A stretch of DNA of 21,946 nt from an uncultured Eubacteriales bacterium (GTDB lineage: Bacteria; Bacillota; Clostridia; Oscillospirales; Oscillospiraceae). The notes beneath the pieces were generated by a model. It did no database searches. It saw only the letters and a program-made list of their open reading frames with translations, and was not told the DNA's origin. This document shows positions 1-8,900 of this stretch, one piece after another. The first letter of the stretch is position 1; each line of letters opens with the position of its first letter. Both the position numbers and the translations under genes were made by a program. The DNA lies in contig UQGU01000040.1 of the NCBI GenBank assembly GCA_900540635.1, forward strand, positions 1-21,946, given 5' to 3'.

Positions 1-120
1 AGTGCTGTGACCAAGCCACGCCTGAATTTCCTTCATGGGGACACCCTGGGCAAATGGAAGCGTTGCACAGCTCTGGCGAAGATCGTGGAAGCGAATATGT
101 GGCATAAGCGCACTTAGCAA
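1..120 (-). pseudogene. Tyrosine recombinase (phage-type integrase) remnant, C-terminal catalytic fragment
   Basis: The minus strand, read from 120 down to 1, translates without a stop. It contains MPHIRFHDLRQSCAT followed by GVPMKEIQAWLGHST. This is the typical catalytic C-terminal region of tyrosine recombinases: the HxxR box (HDLR) and the later GHS box. The frame runs off the left edge, so the terminal Tyr box is not visible. Upstream (positions above about 125) the frame stays open, but the residues no longer resemble an integrase. A hairpin and a dispersed repeat lie where the N-terminal two thirds should be. The His usually found right after HDLR is Gln here. I read this as a 5'-truncated, decaying integrase gene from a lost mobile element. 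It could also be the distal end of a rearranged gene that continues to the left. Confidence 0.72.
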
Positions 121-179
121 AATGGCCGCACGAAATTGCATATTTGTCAAGTGTTTTTTGGGAGAAACACAAAAAAGCA

Positions 180-212
180 CCCCGCTACAGCTCAATTTTG
201 AGTGCAGCGGGG
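180..212 (-). terminator. Hairpin with T-tract on the minus strand, possible intrinsic terminator
   Basis: CCCCGCT (180-186) pairs with AGCGGGG (206-212), and the inner CTCAA (191-195) pairs with TTGAG (198-202). On the minus strand the stem is followed by TGCTTTTTT (positions 179 down to 171), a good intrinsic terminator. On the plus strand it is followed only by CATTTT. It lies between the integrase remnant and the repeat at 239-291. It could stop leftward transcription or be part of a degenerate mobile element. Confidence 0.5.
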
Positions 213-238
213 CATTTTGGCTTAACTTAGTGACATTG

Positions 239-291
239 GGTTCGCAATGACATTTCTTCTGTTTGGGCACTTCGTCTTTTTGAGACAGCCC
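239..291. repeat. Truncated copy of dispersed repeat (second copy at 12394-12450)
   Basis: This 53-bp stretch matches 12394-12450 except for one C/T substitution and the loss of one GACA unit (GACA here, GACAGACA there). Both copies begin GGTTCGCAATGACA and end TTTTTGAGACAGCCC. The copy at 12271-12450 carries a full palindrome to the left of the shared segment; here only the last part of the palindrome's right arm remains. The shared tail extends well past the palindrome, so the repeating unit is larger than a simple hairpin. Confidence 0.8.
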
Positions 292-300
292 TGAACAACG

Positions 301-350
301 GTATCATACTTTGGTAGGATTTTCTTTTTTCAAAAACTGTGCTATGATAC
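301..350 (+). promoter_or_regulatory. Putative extended -10 promoter of the LuxR-type regulator gene, within an inverted repeat
   Basis: TATGAT at 343-348 preceded by TGC (340-342) forms an extended -10 element about 50 bp before the regulator's start codon. No good -35 is visible, which is usual for extended -10 promoters. The -10 lies in the right arm of a perfect 8-bp inverted repeat, GTATCATA (301-308) and TATGATAC (343-350), with 34 bases between the arms. This could be an operator or a coincidence of AT-rich sequence. Confidence 0.45.
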
Positions 351-399
351 GGTCAAATTGTAAAAAAGCCCCTCCGGCTTTGGGAAAGGAATTGCGGCT

Positions 400-2760
400 A
401 TGACAAAAAAGATGGTCATAAAACCGGCAATCAGCCAGAAATTTCAGGAATTTCTAAAGAATGAACGGATATTGTTCTTTAGCGCCCCCTGCGGCTTCGG
501 CAAGACCGCTGTGGCCCAGGCCCTGCTGGAGGGAAGGCGGGTTTGGAAGCTGGAGGGCGAGTCGGCCCGGGGGGCGGACCTGGAGACCGAGAAGGACTGG
601 GACATTCTGCTGATGGAGGATTTCCAGCTCTTTCAGGAAGAGGAGGACCAGCAGGCCCTCTGCGCCCTCATTCGCCGCAGTCCGGACAAGCGCGTTGTGA
701 TCCTGTCCCGGGGGAGCCCGCCCGGCTGCCTCATGGCCTTCCAGTATGCGGGGCTTATGACGGTGATCGGGCCCAAGGACCTGCTCTTCGACCGGGAGGA
801 TATTCGGCAGCTGTTCGATGCCAGCGGCCTGCCGGTCACCGACGGAGAGATCGCCGGGATCCTGAAGGAGTCCATCGGCTATCCTCTGGGGGTGGCCATC
901 ACGGCCCAGAATATGTCCTCCGGGGCCCGGTTTAGCCAGGAGATCGTGGGCCGGTCCTACCAGGAGGTCTACCGCTACTTTGAGACGGCGATTTATCAGC
1001 GGCTGGACCTGCCCTACCGGCGGTTCCTGCTGGAGCTGTCCCCCTTTGAGAGCTTTAACCTGGAAATGGCCCGGATGGTCTCCGGCAATGCCCACGCCGG
1101 GGAGATGCTGGACTGGCTCCAGCGCAATACCACCATGCTGCTCTACGACGGTTTCCGGCAGTACCGCTTCTGGCCCAAGTTCCGGGAGTTTCTCCTGTGG
1201 GAGATGGACCATAGCTACTCGCCGGAAAAGCGGAAGGCCCTCTTCAACCGGGGCGGACTGTATTTCGAGCTGAAAGAGGATTACGCCCACGCTCTGGACT
1301 GCTACACAAAGGGCGGGGACCATGCCAAGGTTTCGGAGATCCTCATCCGCAATGCAGAGCTGCATCCGGGCATGGGCCACTATAGCCAAATGGAAAAGTA
1401 CTATCGGAGCCTGCCGGAGTCCGAGATCCGGGCCTCTCCGTCCCTGATGCAGGGCATGAGCATGCTGTGCGCCCTGAGCATGGACTATGCCGGCTCCGAG
1501 GGCTGGTACAAGAAATTAAAGGACTTCGCCCGGCAGTGCAATCCCAACGACGCGGCGGGGAAGCAGGCCCGGAGCCGCCTGGCCTGGCTGGATATCTCCC
1601 TGCCCCAGCGGAAGGTGGACAACCTGACGGAGACCATCCCGGCGGTGTTCCGGCTGATGACCGGCAAGGAGGTCAATCTGCCTCCCTTCTCCGTTACCAG
1701 CGCCCTGCCCAGTATTATGAACGGCGGCAAGGATTTCTCCCCCTGGAGCAAGCGGGACGACCTGCTCTATAAGACCGTCCGCATTCCTGTGGAGGCGGTT
1801 CTGGGGAAGGACGGGGTCTGCCTGGGGGACTGCGCCATTGCCGAGAGCAAATTTGAAAAAGGGGAGGACATCGGCGGCCGGATGCTTTCCCTGGTGTCCC
1901 GCATGAGCGAGATCCAGCAAAACGGCACCCCAGACATAGAGTTTGCCGCCACGGGGCTTCTGGCCCGGAACTATCTGGCCACCGGCCAGCCGGGGAATGC
2001 CCGCCGGGCTCTGGAGTCCCTCCGGGCCAGATTTGTAGACCAGGGCCACACCCGGTTTCTGCCCAATATGGATGCGGCCCTGTGCCGCATTGCCCTGCAC
2101 ACCGGGGACCTGGACAGTGCCGATGCCTGGTACCGGGAAAAGGCCCCCAGAGACCCCATGCACCTGAACGTGATGAAGCGCTACCAGTACCTGACCCAGG
2201 CCCAGGTAGAGCTGGCCGACGGGACTCCCGAGGCGGCGCTGCTGACCCTGGCCCCCCTGGGCCCCTACTGTGAAAACTGCTGCCGGTACATAGACAGCAT
2301 CCATGTGGATGCGCTCACAGCCCTGGCCCTCTACCGGATGCGCCGGGAGGGCTGGCAGGAGAAGCTGACAAGGGCCATGACCACAGCGGCGGAATTCGGC
2401 TTTATCCGCACCCTCAGCGTCTACGGCGCGGCCATTCTGCCCCTGCTGGCAGAGCTTCCCTGGACCGGGAACGACCGGTGGTACAAGCGGCTCCTGGCCG
2501 AGGTCCGGCTGCAAAACGCCAACGATCCCCTGTTCCTGCAGCCCCGGCTGGGGAAAAACGATGTACTGACCACCACGGAGAAGCAGATCCTGCGCCTGAT
2601 CTGCGCGGACAAGAGCAACGCCGAGATTGCCCAGATGATGGACATCAAGCTGACCACGGTGAAGACCCACGTCAGCCATATTCTGGAGAAACTGGACGTG
2701 AACAGACGCAGCGAGGCCAAAACCGCCGCCAGGCGGCTGAAGCTGATCCCGGAGGACTGA
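400..2760 (+). CDS. LuxR-family transcriptional regulator with N-terminal STAND/MalT-type ATPase (LAL type)
   Basis: The 786-residue product is a large ATP-binding LuxR regulator of the MalT/LAL class, a cytoplasmic signal-responsive activator. Visible parts are a P-loop, SAPCGFGKT, at residues 28-36; a Walker-B-like strand, ILLMEDF, near 69-75; a GYPLGVAITA motif typical of the ATPase's helical subdomain; a long helical middle of TPR-like pairs (for example ALDCYTKGGDHAKVSEIL); and a C-terminal LuxR helix-turn-helix at about 723-782 containing NAEIAQMMDIKLTTVKTHVS. The length fits the family (about 800-900). The ATG at 400 follows GGAAAGGA at 383-390 with 9-nt spacing. The giant surface-protein gene starts 204 bp downstream on the same strand, so it is the obvious candidate target, but no binding site is proven. 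The inducing ligand is unknown. Confidence 0.93.
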   Translation: MTKKMVIKPAISQKFQEFLKNERILFFSAPCGFGKTAVAQALLEGRRVWKLEGESARGADLETEKDWDILLMEDFQLFQEEEDQQALCALIRRSPDKRVVILSRGSPPGCLMAFQYAGLMTVIGPKDLLFDREDIRQLFDASGLPVTDGEIAGILKESIGYPLGVAITAQNMSSGARFSQEIVGRSYQEVYRYFETAIYQRLDLPYRRFLLELSPFESFNLEMARMVSGNAHAGEMLDWLQRNTTMLLYDGFRQYRFWPKFREFLLWEMDHSYSPEKRKALFNRGGLYFELKEDYAHALDCYTKGGDHAKVSEILIRNAELHPGMGHYSQMEKYYRSLPESEIRASPSLMQGMSMLCALSMDYAGSEGWYKKLKDFARQCNPNDAAGKQARSRLAWLDISLPQRKVDNLTETIPAVFRLMTGKEVNLPPFSVTSALPSIMNGGKDFSPWSKRDDLLYKTVRIPVEAVLGKDGVCLGDCAIAESKFEKGEDIGGRMLSLVSRMSEIQQNGTPDIEFAATGLLARNYLATGQPGNARRALESLRARFVDQGHTRFLPNMDAALCRIALHTGDLDSADAWYREKAPRDPMHLNVMKRYQYLTQAQVELADGTPEAALLTLAPLGPYCENCCRYIDSIHVDALTALALYRMRREGWQEKLTRAMTTAAEFGFIRTLSVYGAAILPLLAELPWTGNDRWYKRLLAEVRLQNANDPLFLQPRLGKNDVLTTTEKQILRLICADKSNAEIAQMMDIKLTTVKTHVSHILEKLDVNRRSEAKTAARRLKLIPED

Positions 2761-2763
2761 AAG

Positions 2764-2932
2764 CCCTCTCCTGGGAGAGGGTGGCAGGGCCAAAGGCCCT
2801 GACGGGTGTGGGGCGGACCAAGCCTACAGCAAGGCGATCCCTCAGTCAGCCTAGGGCTGACAGCTCCCTTTACGCAAGGGAGCCTGCCCCTCATCCGCCC
2901 GCCGGGGCGGGCACCTTCCCCCAGGGGAAGGT
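2764..2932. repeat. Array of six perfect hairpins (dispersed intergenic palindromic repeats)
   Basis: The gap between the regulator and the giant gene is almost entirely inverted repeats: CCCTCTC/GAGAGGG (2764-2781), CAGGGCC/GGCCCTG (2785-2801), GTCAGCC/GGCTGAC (2845-2861), GCTCCCTT/AAGGGAGC (2863-2883), GCCCGCC/GGCGGGC (2897-2912) and ACCTTCCC/GGGAAGGT (2913-2932). All stems are perfect over 7-8 bp with 2-5-base loops. The style (runs such as CCTCAGTCAGCC and CCTTCCCCCAGGGGAAGG) resembles mosaic repeats I recall between genes in gut Clostridia. The last hairpin is followed by TGGAAATTTTTA, so it might act as a weak terminator. The giant gene's SD (AAGGAG, 2951-2956) lies just after the array, leaving little room for a separate conventional promoter. 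Confidence 0.8.
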
Positions 2933-2964
2933 TGGAAATTTTTATCGCAAAAGGAGAATGAACC

Positions 2965-5900
2965 ATGAAGAAACGGATCATCAGTCTGATTCTGGCCCTG
3001 GCACTGTGTGTCGGGATGCTGCCCGCCCCTGCCTGGGCGGAGGAGCCTACGGATCCCACCCAGGCTGTGGAGGTGGTGGGGGCTGCCAACCCCAGTGAGG
3101 AGACGGACCCCACCACGGAGCCTACGGAAGAGGAAACGGAGCCTACGGAAGAGGAAACGGAGCCCACGGAGGCGGAAACGGAGCCTACGGAAGGGGAAAC
3201 GGAGCCTACCGAGGCACCCAAGGCCGCGGAGGTCCCCGCCGAGGAGACTGCTGCCCCCGGGGAGGATGAGGCCGTGGCGGCGGTGCAGGCCATGATCGAT
3301 GCCCTGCCGGACGTGGAGGATATGTCCGAAAGCTACCTGGACGCGCTGGAAGCGGCGTACTCCGCTTTTGATGCCCTGAGCGAGGCTCAGCAGGCGCAAA
3401 TCAACGGCGTGGAGAAGCTGGAAGCCCTGTTCGGCTGGGTAAACAGCCAGGTGTCCACCCTGGCGGCGGAGGAAACCATCTCCGGCGAGAAGACCTGGAA
3501 CAACCGGACCTTTACCACCCCCGTCAAGCTGACCGGGGACACCACCCTGACGCTGACTGGCACCAACAGGATCGAATGCGAGAAACCTCTGGACCTGAAC
3601 GGGCATAAGCTGACCATTCAGGGCACCGGCAGCCTGGAGCTGGTGGGCAGTAATAATGATGGCAACTACTACAACTCCGGCACCATTTATGACAGCACCT
3701 GGACCGGCACCGGCTACACCGGCGGCGGAATGGTCATCGAAAGCGGTACGGTCATTGCCCGTGCTGACGTGTACAATGCCGTTGCTGTCCGCTACCTGTA
3801 TATGGATGGCGGTAAGCTGGAGGCTTACGGCGCTCGTGCCGGCATTGTCACCACGGACCTCCAAATAAAAGACGGAAGCCTCTACGCTACAGGCAACAGC
3901 AAGTGCGGCATCAATATGTACAGCGCTCCTCGTGCCGTTTCCGTGAATGGCCTGAACATCCTGGTCTCCAACGAGCCGAATGCCCAGGAGGCGGACATGG
4001 AGGACGGAACCACAGAACAGATCGAGAATTCCGAGCCGAAGAAGACCGTTGCCATCGGTAAATTCTCCACCAGCCCCAGTATATCCGTCCAGCCCCAGCA
4101 GGGTTCCCTCTACGAGGCCACGGCCAAGACCGCTACCTTTGCCCTATCCGGCAGGAATGTGGACCTGTCCGCCCTGAACCTCGCCTGGGACGGCCCCCAT
4201 ACCGGCCTGGAGGCCTCTGCCGACGGCAAGACCCTTACCGTCACGACAGAGAAAACCGTACAGGCGGGTACCTATCGCCTGAAGGTCAGCGCCGGTGAGG
4301 CCAGCAAGACCGTCGTGGTTACCGTCTCCGGCCCGCCCATCCGCATCCTGACTCAGCCGGTGGATACGATCAGCACGGATCCGGAGGCCGGGGCGGTCAC
4401 CGTGTCCGCCTGCCCGACGAAGGGCCACACCGGCTCCATCGACTTCCAGTGGAAGCGGGAAGACGGCACACCGATAGCGGGATACACCGAAGACACCGTG
4501 CGGCTCTATGGTATGGATGATGAGGGAATGCTGACCCAGGACGAGAGCAAGCCCTGGCTGAAGTTCATCAGGATCTACTGCACCCTGTCCTACGACGGCT
4601 ACAGCCTGGATACGGACACGGTTACCCTCGGGCTCAGCAGCTGCCCCCACCCCGCAGTCGATCATGAGGGCAACTGTCTCCAATGCGGCCAGAAGAAAGG
4701 CGGCAATAAGGATGCTCTGCTTGTCAAAGAGGACGGCCTCTACCACCTGATTGCAAATGCAGAACCAGGCGAAGCCGATGTCGGCCTCTTTATGTACAGC
4801 GGCGGGAACTTCTATCTCACGGGAGACGTGCCGAACAAAACCGTTGACGTGTCCTGCACCGATGTGGGCGGCAAGGACGTGACCCTGGATTTGCAGGGTC
4901 ATACCCTGAATACATTGGACATGGGCAATTTCCCCTATGGCACCTTCACCGTGAAAAACGGCACCTTGGGAGTAATTGACACCGTTGCCAGCGGAAAGCT
5001 GATTCTGGAGAATATTCACTATAAGGATCCGTTCATTAGCGCCCAGTTTGACCTGACCGTACAGGGAGAGAACACGCACTTTGAGTGGCCGGTTGTCTTC
5101 CACGGCACCACCCACCTGCGGGGCGGACACTTCGAACAGGGACTGGACAGTAATTGCGCCGACCGGGCCCTGGAGCTTCTGGAGGAGGGCTTTGCCTTCC
5201 GGAATGACCGGGGCATTGTGGATGCCTCCAATCCGGAAAATCTCATGGGGAAAATCCAGGTGGTGGCGCACACATGTAAGTATGTGAGCGGTAAGTGCGC
5301 CTGCGGCCGCAGCTGCGACCACCAGGGCACCACGGATGAAAACGGCTACTGCACCAACTGCGGCACTTTTGTCTATCCCTTCGCCATTGGAGAGAAGCTC
5401 TACACCGATCTGGAAGCGGCGCTGACAGCCGCCCAGGAAGGGGACACCGTTACCCTTCGTGGAGACTATGATATGCAGGGCGCTGCCGTAGAAATCAAAA
5501 AGAGTATTACGCTGGAGCTGAACGGTCATACGCTGAGCGGCTGGCCCTATGCGCCAATTCTCACAATCCTTGCCCCGGATGTGACCATTCAGAACGGTAC
5601 GGTCAAGAACACGGACACCTCCAAATCCTCTCCGGCGGTGCAGGTGGGGACGCTGCATACAACGGGAGCCAAGCTTACCGTAAAAAACGCAATCTTTGAA
5701 GGAAGCGAGAGCCATGGCACCCCTCGGAATTACGGCCTGTCTATTTTCGCTGGGAATACGGCCCAGGCGGAAAACGGTACCTTTACCGGTGGTATTTCCG
5801 TGAGCGGAAGCCTGACCCTCAACGGCGGCAAAGCAGACCATATCTATGTTGGGACCGGCGTTACCTACGCCTCCCTGCTGGCAAAGGGCTACGCCTACCA

Positions 5901-8900
5901 GGCGAAGGGCCAACTGGTGAAGCCGGAGAATATGGCGGACGGTATTGCTGTAGAGGTCGTGAAGTGTGGACATCCCGATGGACTGACGGATACGGAGGCT
6001 TGCGCTTATTGCGGCCTGACCTGCAACCATCCGGGAATTGACAGCACCACCGGAAACTGCACGGTCTGCGGCCTGTTCCAGGCCACGGCAAGCGTTGCCG
6101 CGGGCGGAACCACGACCTATTTCGCCAACTTCTCTGAAGCCCTTGAGGCGGCAAAGGCTGCCTCCGGCTCCACCCTCACCCTCTTCCAGGACGTGGCCCT
6201 GACAGGGGAGAAGAACCTCTACATCGACAGCGGCACCTTCACCATTGACTGGCAGGGCCATACCCTTTCCGGTGAAATGGGTAACGATCTTTTGCTCATT
6301 ACGAGCACGGCCAATGTGACACTGACAGACAGCGTTGGCACCGGCGGCGTTCACAATACAGATGGAGCGGCCATAGGTGTCTACGTGAGGTCCCAGGGCA
6401 GCCTGACCATCCGGGGCGGCGTCTATTCTCCTCAGCTATGGAAAGGTGAGCGCGCTTACGGATCCATCCAGATCAGCGGCGGCGAATTCCAGAACCCCAC
6501 AGATGGCGGAAGGTACGGGGCGCTGTACTGCGACACCGGTGCCCTGGCGGACCTGCTGGCCCCGGGCTGTACCTTCGCCTATGAGGATGATGACTCGCTG
6601 TTCGATGTCTATGGGGCCAGGATGCCGGTTGCCTATAGAACGGTTTATGTGGTGGCGCATACCCACGAAAGCTTTGATGAGGACGGCGTTTGCGCCTGCG
6701 GCTACACCTGTCCCCACGAGCACTGGACGGACGGCATGTGCGATCTGTGCGGCAAGATCTGCCCCCACGACCATTATGAAAACGGCAAGTGCGCCGTCTG
6801 CGGCTATCCCTGCCCCCACGAGAGCGTAACGGAGCATGACGGCGTTTACACCTGCGATATCTGCGGGCTGACCATGACCGTCATGGTGGAGACTGCGGAC
6901 GGTATCAGCTACACCACCGACCTGGCCGCCGCCCTGAATAACGCCGAGGACGGCACCACCGTGAAGCTGCTGGGCGATCTTGTTCTGACGAAGAGCGCAA
7001 ATATCGAAGGCGGTAAAAACGTCACCCTGAACCTGAACGGCCACAATATTACCCGGGCGACCTGGCAGATCATCCAAGTGAAGGGCAATACCGACGACGG
7101 GACTAAGGCGAAGCTCGTCATCACCGGCTCCGGCGAGATTCGATTCAACGTGAAGGCCATTGACGGCGGTCAGCTGGATATGAGCGGCTGGACGGGAACG
7201 GTAACGTGTGTCGACCTTGAGAATGCCTGCGACTTGGTCGGCCCCATCGGGAACGGCCATCTGGGTGAGCTGAATATCAGCAATTGGCGCAGCGACAACA
7301 AGGGAACCATCCTGCTCCAGGGCGGCACCATCGGCAAGCTTTGGCTGAACAGCTTCGAGAGCTTCCAGATGACCCTGGGGAGCCTGCTGAAACCAGGCTG
7401 CGCCGCCAAGAGCGGCAGCGAATATCTGCCCTATGACTATGCCATCCAAAAGGGCGGCTCCGTTGACGACCTGACCATCGAACCCTGCCCCCACACCGGC
7501 CTGGATAGCTCCGGCCGCTGCACCTACTGCGATGCCACAGGCTTCGTGGCCACCGTGACCAAGGACGGCGTGACCGCCGGTTATACCGATTTCCTATCGG
7601 CACTCGACGAGATTTGCGAAGGCAAGCGCGGCACATTGAAGCTGCTGAAGGATGTACCCGTGGAGGAAGGTCACCCCTTTGGTAGGATAAGCGGCATCCT
7701 GGATCTGAACGGCAAGAATCTGGCGTGCGACCTGACATGCATTCAGGGAAGCAGTTTGCAGATTGTAAACAGAGGCAGTGACATGTCCAGAATGGAGAGG
7801 CTGGAGGTGTGGAACGGCGCAAAGGTGACCATTGCCGATACCGCCGCAAGCATCCACTTCAATGAAGTGTGGGTTGAAATCGGCTCCGTAGCAGACCTGC
7901 TGCCCGAGGGCGGTGCCTACTTCAGCTTTGACAGGAACACCTGGATTTCCGCCGCAGAGGCGGCCGCGAATCGATCCTTGGAAAAAGTAGCTGTGAAGAA
8001 ACCCCCCGTTCAGAGCGTGACCCTCACCGCCAACAAAACCACTGTCCCCTACGGCGAGAGCCAGACCGTGACCCTGACCGCTTCCGCCACGCTGAGCGAG
8101 GGCGAAACTGCCAGCTACGCCTGGGCTGAGGTGATGTCCGACGGCACTGTCCAGACCTTCACGGAGGAAGACGGAACCAGCTTCACCCTGCCTGCGGGCG
8201 TGAACGCGGGCGAGCATACCTACCGGGTTTCCGTCACCGTGGGCGACTACACCCTGAGTGAGGTCATTCAGATCACCGTGACCAAGGCTCCGGGCACTCT
8301 GGTAAACAAGGACTATCCCACCCAGTTTACCTACGGCGACACGGTTCCCACCCCCAAGGCCGAGAACTTCACCTCCAATCACCCGGACGGTACTTTCAGC
8401 TACTATTGGTTGACAGGAGACGGTTCCATCAGACTGGAAACGGGTGCGAACCCGACACGTGCCGGTACCTACATGCTGGTTGCGACTTGGACAGGAGGAA
8501 CCAACTACACCACAGCCAGTTTGAGCCTGGCAGTCACGATTCAAAAGGCCGCCCAGACCGCCAACATTACGGTGGTCAACGAAACCATCTCCGGCAAGGG
8601 CGACGGCGGCGTGAAGCTGCTGCCCTCCGCAGAGGGTTATGAAATCCGGGAGAAGGGCGAGACGACCTTTGAACCGATACCGGCGTCCCAGGGTCAGACC
8701 TTTGTGACGCTTGCCCCGGGAGTCTATGAAATCCGCCTGGCAGAGACGAAGAACTACCTGCCCTCCGCTACTCAGGAGGTCACCGTCCAGCCCGGCCGGA
8801 AGCTGGAAGTCACCCTGCCGGAGAATCAGAAAGGCTACACCCTGACGGCAAGCAAGACTCAGCTGGACTGGCACGAGGATGTGAAGCTGACCTTCCAACT

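Noticed and set aside
35..250. Possible 71-codon plus-strand gene at the left edge
   Set aside because: It is antisense to the integrase remnant and runs through the hairpin and repeat; no protein features.
1516..2793. A 425-codon minus-strand open frame across the regulator gene
   Set aside because: It is antisense to the LuxR-type gene, is composition-driven, and has no family motif.
2764..2932. CRISPR array
   Set aside because: The repeats are different palindromes, not one direct repeat with constant-length spacers, and no cas gene is present.
4144..6354. A 736-codon open frame on the minus strand inside the giant gene
   Set aside because: It lies antisense to a well-supported coding region with signal peptide and domains, has no ribosome binding site or recognisable motif, and long antisense frames are expected in GC-rich genes.
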